DNA of 35,096 bases from a virus. Below, one piece after another: positions 7,525 to 15,870 of this stretch. The notes under the pieces were generated by a model. That model saw only the letters and a list, made by a program, of their open reading frames with translations. It did not search any database and was not told the DNA's origin. Within the stretch, counting starts at the first letter, position 1. Every line of letters starts with the position of its first letter. The stretch lies in the IMG/VR virus record IMGVR_UViG_3300021142_000093, positions 1-35,096 of that record. One strand, 5' to 3'. The position numbers and the translations under genes are program-made.

Positions 7525-8727
7525 ATGTTATCTTTCAAAACCTACATCAAAGAGAGCACCGAAGAAGAAGAAGAAGGTGCGAGTCGCCAGATTAAACATC
7601 TGACGCACGTAGAAGACCGTCCTCTCCAGACTGGAGAAAAAGGTGCTCAACATGCAATTAAGTCTTTGACCGCAGCAGCTGACCACATCTCTAAAGGCAA
7701 GAAGACTTCAGAATTAACAACAAAATATGATGGTTCACCAGCAATTGTCTATGGCCATCACCCAAAAACTGGTAAATTTTTTGTTGCATCCAAGTCTGCT
7801 TTCAACAAGACTCCAAAGATTAACTACACTCCAAAAGATATTGAAATGAACCACGGACACGCTCCAGGGTTGGTTTCTAAATTGAAAGATGCACTAGAAC
7901 ATCTACCTAAGATTGCACCAAAAGAAGGTGTTTATCAAGGTGATATGATGTTTGGAACTTCAAAAGGTGATAAAGTTAAATCTGGTGAAGGACATTCATT
8001 TCATCCAAATCCTTCAGGTTTGACTTATACGGCTCACGGAGACCATGCGGCCGCAGTTAAAAAAGCCAAGATTGGTGTTGTAACTCACCTATCATATAGC
8101 GGTGACGATTCACACAATCTAAATGCTTCACATGAAGTAAACCACGAGAAATTCCAAAAACACCCTGATGTATTCTCTGTGGATCCAAGAATGGACACAT
8201 CTAAAGTTCATTTTGGTAAAGAAGAACAAAAAGAATTCCATAAACATATTATTGCTGCACAGAAACAACACGACACACATGGTTTTGACATGTATGCAGG
8301 CACCAGAGAACATCACGGTGTTGGTGGTGCATTAGAAACTTATATGAATCATACAGTTCGTACAGGTGAAGAACCTAATCACCAGAACTTTAAAAATTGG
8401 TTAGAAACCAAGAAGAATAAAGATATTGATAAGTTGAAAGTTGAAAAGAATAGGGTTACCAAACAAGGTGAACTGAAGTCTGAACTTGATAAGATTGAAC
8501 GCAATAAGAAACATTACAATAACATATTCAAACTACATGGCCATCTACAAAAGGCCAAAGATGCGTTGATTAACGTTATGAATCAACACCAAGAATTCGA
8601 GCACACACATGGTGGTGAGAAGGCCAATCCTGAAGGTTACGTATTTCACCATGGTAACGAATCTGATAAATTTGTTAACCGTGCAGAATTCTCACGTAGA
8701 AACTTTGCGGGTATAAGGAACATTTAA
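7525..8727 (+). CDS. DUF6267-like protein with ligase-type nucleotidyltransferase motifs
   Basis: A 400-residue protein. The start at ATG 7525 (AGAGG 5 bases upstream) gives MLSFKTYIKES, a capsid-targeting-like peptide; a GTG at 7501 is less likely. Residues 66-74 read TKYDGSPAI, the KxDG motif I of covalent nucleotidyltransferases (DNA/RNA ligases, capping enzymes), with Lys67 as the candidate AMP-accepting residue. GVYQGDMMF near 136-143 resembles motif III and PEGYVFHHG near 370 resembles motif IV. KFVNRAEFSRRNF may stand for motif V. Similar T4-like phage proteins are filed as DUF6267. Activity is inferred; the final K-x-K motif is not classical. Confidence 0.65.
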   Translation: MLSFKTYIKESTEEEEEGASRQIKHLTHVEDRPLQTGEKGAQHAIKSLTAAADHISKGKKTSELTTKYDGSPAIVYGHHPKTGKFFVASKSAFNKTPKINYTPKDIEMNHGHAPGLVSKLKDALEHLPKIAPKEGVYQGDMMFGTSKGDKVKSGEGHSFHPNPSGLTYTAHGDHAAAVKKAKIGVVTHLSYSGDDSHNLNASHEVNHEKFQKHPDVFSVDPRMDTSKVHFGKEEQKEFHKHIIAAQKQHDTHGFDMYAGTREHHGVGGALETYMNHTVRTGEEPNHQNFKNWLETKKNKDIDKLKVEKNRVTKQGELKSELDKIERNKKHYNNIFKLHGHLQKAKDALINVMNQHQEFEHTHGGEKANPEGYVFHHGNESDKFVNRAEFSRRNFAGIRNI

Positions 8728-9701
8728 TGCTTACATTCAAAACTTTCTTATTGTTGGCGGAAGAAAGAGGTAAATTATCATCTTCTGGTGCAATGGCACA
8801 AGCACATATTGATAAGTATATCAAACCATATATTAATTCAAAAGATTTCACACATACACTTGCAGCCGAACATGAGGATTTGCCAGTCGGTTCAAAAATT
8901 CAAATTAAAAAAGTGTTGAATTTTCGTGGGAAAATGCATGTGGATGCAAGAGACCACCTAGGATTACAACAAATTATTCCTCTATCTAAACTACACAAAC
9001 CAGGTGAGGCTCCAACAAACAAAGGACATGATTATGAAACCAAGTTTGTTGAACGTTTGAAAAAACATCAAATTATGCCTTCACACTTATCTGGTGCAGG
9101 TTCAACCTCAGGTACAGACTTTGCTGTTGAAAATCGTAAAAAAGGAACATTCCATCCAGGTACTGTTGATGGAAACTTATTAAATGGTGAAACAAAGAAT
9201 GGTGTAACTGCGGCCATGGGTCAATTGACCATTCATCACACAAAAGAAAAAGGTTGGCATATTGGTGACGCCGCAAGAAGTAAACGACCAAAGTACGCTG
9301 AACAAATAGAAAAATCTGGCATTTTGCAACATTTAAACAAACACCTAAAAGATCCTAACAAGGCTGAAACGACAGCTTCAGGTCTAGCAAAGACAATTGA
9401 GATTAAACATCCGAATTTGGATCCAGGTCATGCCTACCTACAAGACCATCACGTTCATGTGTTACAAGTTGGTGGTTTTGGAACGTATAGTGTAGGTAAA
9501 AAAGATGAAACTGGCCACGGTCTACCTAATATATCAGGTAAAGGTGTCTGGAGAATTCGTGAGAAACAGAAAGGTAACAAGTCAGCTAGAACTGTTGCAT
9601 TTCATCCTGATGGTAAAAATGGCTTGGATAAAAGTCATATTGATTTAGATAATGACGAACATTTGTTCAATTTTAAGAAAAGTTTAGGATTTAAAGACTA
9701 A
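8727..9701 (+). CDS. Putative PD-(D/E)XK-like nuclease with capsid-targeting-like N-terminus
   Basis: A 324-residue basic protein. Residues 1-13 are MLTFKTFLLLAEE, matching the leader peptide of its neighbours. In the middle, KGHDYETKFVERLKKH (helix with a Glu) is followed by STSGTDFAVE (Asp131), then LNGETKNG (Glu155 and Lys157) and MGQLTIHH (Gln166). The order Asp - about 23 residues - ExK - Gln fits a PD-(D/E)XK nuclease core. The C-terminus contains HVHVLQVGGFGTYSVG and is otherwise featureless. Start and previous stop share one base (TAATG). The nuclease reading is an inference from motif order; a DNA-binding structural role is the alternative. Confidence 0.5.
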   Translation: MLTFKTFLLLAEERGKLSSSGAMAQAHIDKYIKPYINSKDFTHTLAAEHEDLPVGSKIQIKKVLNFRGKMHVDARDHLGLQQIIPLSKLHKPGEAPTNKGHDYETKFVERLKKHQIMPSHLSGAGSTSGTDFAVENRKKGTFHPGTVDGNLLNGETKNGVTAAMGQLTIHHTKEKGWHIGDAARSKRPKYAEQIEKSGILQHLNKHLKDPNKAETTASGLAKTIEIKHPNLDPGHAYLQDHHVHVLQVGGFGTYSVGKKDETGHGLPNISGKGVWRIREKQKGNKSARTVAFHPDGKNGLDKSHIDLDNDEHLFNFKKSLGFKD

Positions 9702-11629
9702 TGAAATCATTTTTAGAAAAATTAGAAGATGATTCAAAAACCAAGAAGCCAGTAGTTATGGCTTTTGGTCGGATGAATCCACCTACTATTGGCCACGAAA
9801 AATTAGTCAATAAAGTAAAACAAATTGCAAATGATTATAAGGCACCACACCATATCATCATTTCACATTCAGTTGATGCAAAAAAGAATCCATTGGATGT
9901 TGCATCTAAACTGAAACATGCCAAACGTTTTTTCCCTGGTTCAAATATTGAAGCATCATCGAAAGAACATCCAACTTTCTTACAACATGCTCAAAAACTG
10001 TTTCAAGCAGGCCACGACCACTTGATTATGGTTGCAGGTTCTGACCGTATTCCTGAATATGAAAATAAACTAAAACAATACAATGGTGTAGGTAAAGGTT
10101 CACTATACAACTTCAAAAAGATTGAAGTGAAGTCTGCTGGACACCGTGACCCTGATGCCGAAGGTGCAGAAGGTATGTCCGCATCTAAAATGCGTGAACA
10201 TGCATCCAATAATAACTTTGGTGAATTCAAACAAGGCATACCATCACACGTTCCAGAAAAACATGCAAAAGAATTGTTCCGTGATGTTCGCCGTGGCATG
10301 GGTATCAACGAAAACTACAATCGTGGTTTGTTCAAAGCCATCTTTGTGACTGGTGGACCTGGTTCCGGTAAAGATGTTATCATTCGTGAAGCAATTGCAG
10401 AACGTAAAGCAGTTGAGTTGAATGTTGGTCAGGCATTTAACTATCTGATGGATAAGAAACAACTTTCTGAAAAATCAGGTGACTTCCGTAGAGAAGCAAT
10501 TCGTAATCGTGGTCCTTTGATTATCAATGGTCCTGCCGATGACTATGAACACATGATTCAAGTCAAAGAAGAACTGGAAGAACTAGGTTACAATACAACC
10601 ATGGTGTTTGTTGATACAACCAATGAAGCCAGTTACATGAGAAATCAAAAGTTGACTAAGATGATTGCAGAAAACGCAAGATTCGAAAAGTGGACACAAT
10701 CTCAACAACTTAAAGAAACTTACAACAAAGACTTTAGAAAGTTTATTAGTTTTAATAACAGTGGTTCTTTAAGTGCAATCGAAGAAGATATTACCGATGC
10801 ATATGAGTATTTGAGTGTATTCTTGGATGAAAAAGTATATACCGAATCTGCATATACTTGGTTGGAAAGTCACGGTAAGCTAAATACCAATGACTCTATT
10901 AAAGTACTTGTTAAGGAAGAAAAACATGTTGAAAAAGGCTCTAGGTTTATTCAAAAATTTAACGAGAGAAAAGCCAGCGGATTTACCAAAGTTGGAGGAA
11001 CAGGACAACCAGCCGAAACTCCAGACAGTATCCCAGCCGACAATCGTGCAGGAGACAAAAACGCCGACAACATCAAGTGGGACTCGCCGAAGAAAAGAGG
11101 CACCTACACCTTCAGAACCTACAGTGAAGAAACCGGTCCAAAAGTCCAAAAGTTCTCAGAACCAAAAGAAACCAATTTCAGCAAAGACAACGACAAAGAA
11201 AAGCACGGTAAAAAAGCAAGATTAAGTCCTAGTGCAGGTCGTGTACAACAAAATAATGGTATAGGTTCAGAATATGATTCAAGAGCTGGTGGCCAAGGTG
11301 CCGCAGCTGGTGCAGGTTTAGGTAATCAAACTTACAGTGAAGGTATTGGTCCAGAAGCAAGTAATGGTGATGTTGTTAACTACTCAGCCATGACAAAAGG
11401 ACCACAACCAAACCCATTGGAAAGTGGAGAACCAAAACAACCTAAATCCTTTAGTAAGTTCAAAAAAAATCTTAAGGAATTCAATGGGTTCCAGAATGAT
11501 GTTGAATCGGGTGTTGGTGGTACATTAGGCGGTGCTAGTAATAAAGAACCGATGGAAGATCCAAAAAACAAGGTAGGTTATACTTACGATGTAATCAAAA
11601 ATAAAAAGAAAGCTGGAGTAAAAAAATGA
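9701..11629 (+). CDS. Fused NMN-adenylyltransferase-like and P-loop protein with long disordered tail
   Basis: A 642-residue protein. Residues 17-36 contain VVMAFGRMNPPTIGHEKLV, the HxGH-type nucleotide loop (T-I-G-H at 29-32) of cytidylyl/adenylyltransferases, and SASKMR (160-165) corresponds to the ISSTxxR triphosphate motif. Residues 212-225 (KAIFVTGGPGSGKD) form a Walker A loop that starts a second, kinase-like domain, with VFVDTTNE further on. From about residue 410 the chain is low complexity, rich in Lys, Gly, Ser and Pro. Similar proteins are annotated cytitidyltransferases in T4-like cyanophages. Residues 1-9 (MKSFLEKLE) resemble the leader peptides of adjacent genes, but without a clear L/I-x-E site. 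Confidence 0.7.
   Translation: MKSFLEKLEDDSKTKKPVVMAFGRMNPPTIGHEKLVNKVKQIANDYKAPHHIIISHSVDAKKNPLDVASKLKHAKRFFPGSNIEASSKEHPTFLQHAQKLFQAGHDHLIMVAGSDRIPEYENKLKQYNGVGKGSLYNFKKIEVKSAGHRDPDAEGAEGMSASKMREHASNNNFGEFKQGIPSHVPEKHAKELFRDVRRGMGINENYNRGLFKAIFVTGGPGSGKDVIIREAIAERKAVELNVGQAFNYLMDKKQLSEKSGDFRREAIRNRGPLIINGPADDYEHMIQVKEELEELGYNTTMVFVDTTNEASYMRNQKLTKMIAENARFEKWTQSQQLKETYNKDFRKFISFNNSGSLSAIEEDITDAYEYLSVFLDEKVYTESAYTWLESHGKLNTNDSIKVLVKEEKHVEKGSRFIQKFNERKASGFTKVGGTGQPAETPDSIPADNRAGDKNADNIKWDSPKKRGTYTFRTYSEETGPKVQKFSEPKETNFSKDNDKEKHGKKARLSPSAGRVQQNNGIGSEYDSRAGGQGAAAGAGLGNQTYSEGIGPEASNGDVVNYSAMTKGPQPNPLESGEPKQPKSFSKFKKNLKEFNGFQNDVESGVGGTLGGASNKEPMEDPKNKVGYTYDVIKNKKKAGVKK
10926..11225 (+). CDS. Possible overlapping gene inside the fused NMNAT/P-loop gene
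   Basis: A 99-residue reading frame lies wholly inside the larger gene, shifted +1. It starts MLKKALGLFKNLTREKPADL and becomes rich in Lys, Thr, Pro and Ser. An AAGGAAGA ribosome site ends 5 bases before its ATG, better than many accepted starts here. The stretch 10981-11160 has only 23 T in 180 bases, much lower than its flanks, as expected when two frames are constrained together. The larger frame continues in recognisable style afterwards, so it is not replaced. The alternative is a chance open frame in a low-complexity linker. Confidence 0.35.
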   Translation: MLKKALGLFKNLTREKPADLPKLEEQDNQPKLQTVSQPTIVQETKTPTTSSGTRRRKEAPTPSEPTVKKPVQKSKSSQNQKKPISAKTTTKKSTVKKQD

Positions 11630-13299
11630 TTAACTTTAACAAAAAAGACGCGGTTGCTGATGCTATTGCAAGAATTCTTCAACAAGAAGAAGCTGAATGT
11701 GTAACTAAACCTGAAGCAAAAAATATTGCTAAAAAGGAAGTTAAAGGTCACGAAAAGTCAATGCATCATAAAGAAGAAATTGACGTAAATGACCGTACAG
11801 AAGATATGATTGGTGGTCGTGTCAAGACTAAACGTAAAGACGATGTTGGTCCTGGTACAGATGGTAAATCAACCAAAGCTCGTTTCCATGCAGGTCCTAA
11901 AAACGAAGAATATGAAACCAAAGAATTGACTAAAGGCAAACCTCCAGCTACAGTTAAGACCGCTAAACCTCAACCAGAAAAAATGGAAGACAAAGAAGCA
12001 AAACGTGAACGTAAAATGTTGGGTATGAAAGAATCTATTTCTCTTAAAATGTTCAAAGAGAAATATGAAGAAAGTTCAATCTATGATGACTTGATTAACG
12101 AAGTTCTTTCTAAAGACGCTTCTGCTGGTGCATGGATTCACGACTTTGTTCATTCAGACAATCCTAAGTTTGCTGGTAAGTCTAAAGAAGAACGTAAGAA
12201 ACAAGCTCTTGCTGCATACTACGCAAAACAAAAAAATGAAGAAGCCGTTGAAGAAGGTGTTGTTGACACCTTGAAAAAAGGTATCAAAGCTGTTGGTAAG
12301 GCACTTGGTGGTCCAGATGACGAAGGACACAGAAAAGACCTACAACGCAAGATGGGTGTTCCACAAACTGGTAAACCTGCAATGGCCAAGAAGAATGAAG
12401 AAGTTGAACAAATTGAAGAAAAGGTATTAGAAACTTTATTCCAAACGGTTCATGGTGAACATTCGGTTAATAGTCAAACACATACACATCCGGATGACAA
12501 ATATTATAATACAAACACTTTAATACATAGAGGAAACATTAAGAAAGAAGGCGGAGCAAGAAAAAAATTTGAAGTGCATAGCCATATAAATCGTGGACTT
12601 ACTTTTATGACGCATCATTCTGATGACGAGAAAAAGGCCATAAAGGATCATTTGGTAAAAAACAAGATGGCTCACAAATCAACTCCAATTTCAGAAGAAG
12701 TTGAACAAATTGAAGAAGGTCTAGGCCATTGGGCAATCAAACAGATGGTTAGATTAACTAACAAAAATGATTTGGAATGGCACCATGTAAATGTGGCACA
12801 AAAAGAAATAGATAACAAGTTGAAGAATCATCCACAAGCCGCCAGAATTTTAAATAAACACAAAAAAATGGCAAAAGATGCTCAATATCACAAGAAATCG
12901 GATGATGAAGCAAGACAACATTTTGCTGACAACATGCAAACACTACACAATGATATTAAATCTACACATAGTGTAAAAGAAGAAACTGTTGAAGAGGGTT
13001 GGGATGACATGGTTAAGGCTGCACAAGATAAAGTGAAGTCTGGTCCTAAACCATCAGGTGGCTCTGGTGTGAAAAAGGGTTCACGTTATGGTGGCGGCAA
13101 ACAAGCTGACAAACCAGAACATGATGATGAAAAACCAGTTAAAGAAGCAAAAGACCCTAACATGGATGCAGGTTGTGGTTCTGCTCCAAATTTTGCAACA
13201 AGTGATAGCAAACCTATGACAGTTGCAAAAAACCTTGCTAAGAAATCAATGAAAAGATTAAAATCCGAAATGTTGGGTAAAGCACCAGGAAACAATTAA
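11626..13299 (+). CDS. Modular internal/virion protein with repeated EEVEQIEE linkers
   Basis: A 557-residue, strongly charged protein. Residues 137-150 (SISLKMFKEKYEES) look like an internal copy of the capsid-targeting-like peptide. Residues 168-204 hold AGAWIHDFVHSDNPKFAGKS and a basic helix, a block I recall from many marine T4-like phage proteins. EEVEQIEE occurs at 258-265 and 357-364, encoded by an identical 24-base repeat (12397-12420 and 12694-12717), with related EEAVEEG at 205-211 and EETVEEG at 452-458. These acidic linkers separate small His/Lys-rich modules. A prohead role is inferred. ATGA overlap couples it to the previous gene. Confidence 0.6.
   Translation: MINFNKKDAVADAIARILQQEEAECVTKPEAKNIAKKEVKGHEKSMHHKEEIDVNDRTEDMIGGRVKTKRKDDVGPGTDGKSTKARFHAGPKNEEYETKELTKGKPPATVKTAKPQPEKMEDKEAKRERKMLGMKESISLKMFKEKYEESSIYDDLINEVLSKDASAGAWIHDFVHSDNPKFAGKSKEERKKQALAAYYAKQKNEEAVEEGVVDTLKKGIKAVGKALGGPDDEGHRKDLQRKMGVPQTGKPAMAKKNEEVEQIEEKVLETLFQTVHGEHSVNSQTHTHPDDKYYNTNTLIHRGNIKKEGGARKKFEVHSHINRGLTFMTHHSDDEKKAIKDHLVKNKMAHKSTPISEEVEQIEEGLGHWAIKQMVRLTNKNDLEWHHVNVAQKEIDNKLKNHPQAARILNKHKKMAKDAQYHKKSDDEARQHFADNMQTLHNDIKSTHSVKEETVEEGWDDMVKAAQDKVKSGPKPSGGSGVKKGSRYGGGKQADKPEHDDEKPVKEAKDPNMDAGCGSAPNFATSDSKPMTVAKNLAKKSMKRLKSEMLGKAPGNN
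12397..12717 (+). repeat. 24-base direct repeat flanking an inserted protein module
   Basis: Bases 12397-12420 and 12694-12717 are identical over 24 positions and encode EEVEQIEE in the same frame. They bracket a 273-base module (12421-12693) in the 557-residue protein. Identity at the DNA level, including third positions, suggests recent duplication or recombination at the linker. Confidence 0.85.
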
Positions 13300-13300
13300 T

Positions 13301-14497
13301 ATGACAGCCAAAAAAGTTAAATCAATTGTTAAGACCAATGTGGCCGATAAGGCCACTTTTGGTACTAACCCAAAAGACCCTTGGTCTACTAAGGCTGAGT
13401 TGGGTGAGAGTGCCGGTCTCGACAAATATCTTTTGTCTAGAGGTATCAATCCTAAGTTCGTTTCTAAAGACACAAAGGTTGCTCATTCTAAAAGTAACCA
13501 GTTCAAACAATGGGCTCGTGACCATGCAATGAGAGAAGATACTGTTACTCCTTCTCCAACTATGGACCGTTTGCGTCAGATTAAGAAAAAAGAACGTGAA
13601 GGCAAAGTGATTCATCACCAAGAATCTACACTAGGTCCTCGTGCAGATAAACTATTGGCACGTTCAGATTCAGCATTCAAAGCTGGTGATAAAGAAACAT
13701 CTTCAAGAGCTCATAAGTTGTTTATGAGAGCAAAAGAGAAACATCTTTCTAATCCAGATAATGCAGAAAAACATAGAGCTCATGTTATGGGTGGTGCAGG
13801 CGACTATTATAAGTCCAAGAAACCAGGTCAATACGTAGGTGATTCTGTTGAGTTGGAAGGTAATATCGTTTCAGAAATGAATGTTTGCGAAGAATGTAAT
13901 CAAGACCCATGTGCATGTAGTCATGGATTTGTTGATGAATCAAAAGAAGCAGACTACGGTGGTGATTATCAATCTGCTGTCCATGCAGTAAAAGCAAAGG
14001 CAGAAAAGAAACCTGTTGATATGAAGTCTCTTGCTGCTCGTATGCAGGCATCTTATCGCCGTGATAACGAAGCGAAAAAGGTTAAAGCAATACCTGCAAT
14101 GAAAGAGAATATGATGGATCCATCCGCTCCATCACAAGCGCCAGTTGATGGTGCAAACAGTTCAAATGACTGTGAACCACAACCAACTAAACAACCTCAG
14201 ATTTCTAAGGCTGCAAAACTTATTAAATCACTTAAAAAGACTAAAGTGGTAAAAGAAGAATTGTATGACCATGAAAAAGAGGACAAGTCTGTTAAATCTA
14301 ACAAGAAAACGACTTTCCAAAAACCAGGTGAAGATTCCGTGACAAAAGAACAACCCCAAGCTGCGGCAGTTCTAAGTGGTGGTAAAACAATGACTGGTAC
14401 ACCTCGTGATGTAGTCGAAATTGACCCGATGATGAAAATGCGTAAACATGTTCCAGACGGTCAGAAACAAAACGAAAAACCACAAAAAAACGGTTGA
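13301..14497 (+). CDS. Putative virion/internal protein with CxxC cluster
   Basis: A 398-residue basic protein with little predicted globular order. Residues 36-70 contain ESAGLDKYLLSRGINPKFV and KVAHSKSNQFKQWARDH, a block I recall from T4-like phage structural proteins. A cysteine cluster CEECNQDPCAC lies near residue 197 and could bind zinc. The rest is rich in Lys, Ala and Pro with short acidic motifs such as VKEELYDHEKED. It starts one base after the preceding stop and precedes a late promoter-like box. No enzymatic motif is visible. A role as an internal or scaffold-associated protein is inferred from neighbours and composition. Confidence 0.55.
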   Translation: MTAKKVKSIVKTNVADKATFGTNPKDPWSTKAELGESAGLDKYLLSRGINPKFVSKDTKVAHSKSNQFKQWARDHAMREDTVTPSPTMDRLRQIKKKEREGKVIHHQESTLGPRADKLLARSDSAFKAGDKETSSRAHKLFMRAKEKHLSNPDNAEKHRAHVMGGAGDYYKSKKPGQYVGDSVELEGNIVSEMNVCEECNQDPCACSHGFVDESKEADYGGDYQSAVHAVKAKAEKKPVDMKSLAARMQASYRRDNEAKKVKAIPAMKENMMDPSAPSQAPVDGANSSNDCEPQPTKQPQISKAAKLIKSLKKTKVVKEELYDHEKEDKSVKSNKKTTFQKPGEDSVTKEQPQAAAVLSGGKTMTGTPRDVVEIDPMMKMRKHVPDGQKQNEKPQKNG

Positions 14498-14504
14498 ATA
14501 AATA
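14497..14504 (+). promoter_or_regulatory. Possible late promoter box AATAAATA
   Basis: One mismatch from TATAAATA, overlapping the stop of the previous gene and 28 bases before ATG 14532, whose ribosome site is AAGGAG at 14519-14524. It fits an extra promoter for a highly expressed virion protein ending at a strong terminator. Confidence 0.45.
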
Positions 14505-14531
14505 AACAATAAGTCTTCAAGGAGAAAAAAA

Positions 14532-15158
14532 ATGTCAGCATGGGGAAATACAGATAACCACAATCAAAAACCAAAGTCACCAGCGGAACGTGAAGTTCGT
14601 GAAACGTTGCAATTCCAAGTTCTTACTGGCAACACAGCAGGTAATAACGTCATTCAAGTTTCATACAATGACGGTGGTCTAAACAACGTTGCAAACGTTG
14701 GTGTTGCAGGTGGTCAATACGTTTACTTTTGGGCAAATGGATTTGGTGTGAATGGTGGCCAAAACGGCAACGGCGTTCCAGGTATGTTTGCATCAAACAC
14801 AACAGTTTCTGGAATCAGCGGTAATACAATCACATTGTCTACCAACTTGTTCGGTAACGTCAGCAATACCTTTGGTGTTGAATTTGACAAAGCAATTTCA
14901 CGTCCATCAACAAAAACTGTTGAACAAACATACAACTCAGATACCATTTTGGTGACACCAACACGTTTAGCTAACGCAAACAGTCAATTGTCTTTGGGTG
15001 GTGCTGCACACGTTGGTTGGAATCACTATCAGAAGAAAGTGAACAACGATGGTACTGTTCGTATCTTGCAAGAAACTCTAGTCACTTTGGCCAACCCAGT
15101 TGCTTCTAATACAACTTCTGGTAGCACAAGTTTTGGCTCAGTTTACACTGGAGTTTAA
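14532..15158 (+). CDS. Putative abundant virion structural protein (MSAWGN family)
   Basis: A 208-residue protein starting MSAWGNTDNHNQKPKSPAE and otherwise rich in Asn, Gly, Thr and Val, with beta-strand patterns such as NTITLSTNLFGNV. The xxWGNxD start followed by small beta domains is a pattern I recall from structural proteins of marine T4-like phages. Three features suggest high late expression: its own late-type box, a strong AAGGAG ribosome site and a private terminator immediately downstream. Decoration, tail or collar location cannot be told from sequence. It has neither a signal peptide nor a membrane segment. Confidence 0.6.
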   Translation: MSAWGNTDNHNQKPKSPAEREVRETLQFQVLTGNTAGNNVIQVSYNDGGLNNVANVGVAGGQYVYFWANGFGVNGGQNGNGVPGMFASNTTVSGISGNTITLSTNLFGNVSNTFGVEFDKAISRPSTKTVEQTYNSDTILVTPTRLANANSQLSLGGAAHVGWNHYQKKVNNDGTVRILQETLVTLANPVASNTTSGSTSFGSVYTGV

Positions 15159-15161
15159 TAT

Positions 15162-15182
15162 AGACACCTTCGGGTGTCTTTT
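15162..15182 (+). terminator. Rho-independent terminator with TTCG loop
   Basis: AGACACC (15162-15168), loop TTCG, GGTGTCT (15173-15179), then TTT. A perfect 7-bp stem with the stable UUCG tetraloop, 4 bases after the stop of the 14532 gene. Confidence 0.85.
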
Positions 15183-15187
15183 ATAAT

Positions 15188-15574
15188 ATGTTTGAAAACT
15201 TGAATGAAGATAATTTTTTGATGTATGCGGTGAAGTGTTACAGCTCACCGCATTGCATTATGTCAGAGTTTGAGGGAGATATCAAACGAACTAAGTATCT
15301 AAAGAGATTATTCCGTAGATATAAAGTGACCAAATCACTTAAAGAACGTTTGATATTGAATCACATCATTTTATTGAACAATGTTTTTGGCACAGAAGCC
15401 ACAGCTAGAATATTGTTCTATAAGACTGATGAACGAGATTATGATATTTTGAAGACATTTCTGGACTATCTAAACCTTATGCCAGATGTGATTTGTGGAA
15501 TTAACGGTAAAAACATACATACATCCGATATACCATTAAATTCAGGTGTTGTAGAAATATTGAGAAACATATGA
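15188..15574 (+). CDS. Conserved T4-like phage protein (DUF7207-like)
   Basis: A 128-residue mostly helical protein containing FLMYAVKCYSSPHC, then YLKRLFRRY, LKERLILNHIILLNNVFG and a final ILKTFLDYLNLMPD. I recall this order (AxKCY, KYIKRLxxRY, ERLILNHxIxLxNVFG) as a single conserved family in marine T4-like phages, filed as DUF7207. Function is unknown to me. It starts just downstream of a terminator, so transcription must come from read-through or an unseen promoter. It is ATGA-coupled to the next gene. Confidence 0.7.
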   Translation: MFENLNEDNFLMYAVKCYSSPHCIMSEFEGDIKRTKYLKRLFRRYKVTKSLKERLILNHIILLNNVFGTEATARILFYKTDERDYDILKTFLDYLNLMPDVICGINGKNIHTSDIPLNSGVVEILRNI

Positions 15575-15870
15575 AAACCTTTAAACAATTTGTTGAATCT
15601 GCCGCTTGGCAACGCAAAGAAGGTAAAAGAGATTCTGGTGGTTTAAACCAGAAAGGCGTTGACTCTTATCGTAGAGAACATCCTGGTTCTAAATTGAAAA
15701 CTGCTGTTACAACTAAACCATCTAAATTGGATCCCGATTCTAAGTCAGCTAAACGCCGTAAATCATTCTGTGCTAGAATGTCTGGTATGAAGAAACGTTT
15801 AACTTCAGCAAAAACTGCAAAAGACCCAGATTCACGTATTAATAAATCACTGAGAAAGTGGAACTGCTAA
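15571..15870 (+). CDS. DUF6321-like basic protein with capsid-targeting-like start
   Basis: A 99-residue, Lys/Arg/Ser-rich protein. It begins MKTFKQFVESAA, very close to the T4 internal-protein leader style (MKTxxxFxxEA). The body reads GGLNQKGVDSYRREHPGSKL, then AVTTKPSKL and RRKSFCARMSG, and ends RINKSLRKWNC, which matches my memory of DUF6321. Its strong positive charge suits DNA binding inside a capsid. It overlaps the upstream gene by 4 bases (ATGA) and the downstream gene by one (TAATG). Its packaging is an inference. Confidence 0.7.
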   Translation: MKTFKQFVESAAWQRKEGKRDSGGLNQKGVDSYRREHPGSKLKTAVTTKPSKLDPDSKSAKRRKSFCARMSGMKKRLTSAKTAKDPDSRINKSLRKWNC

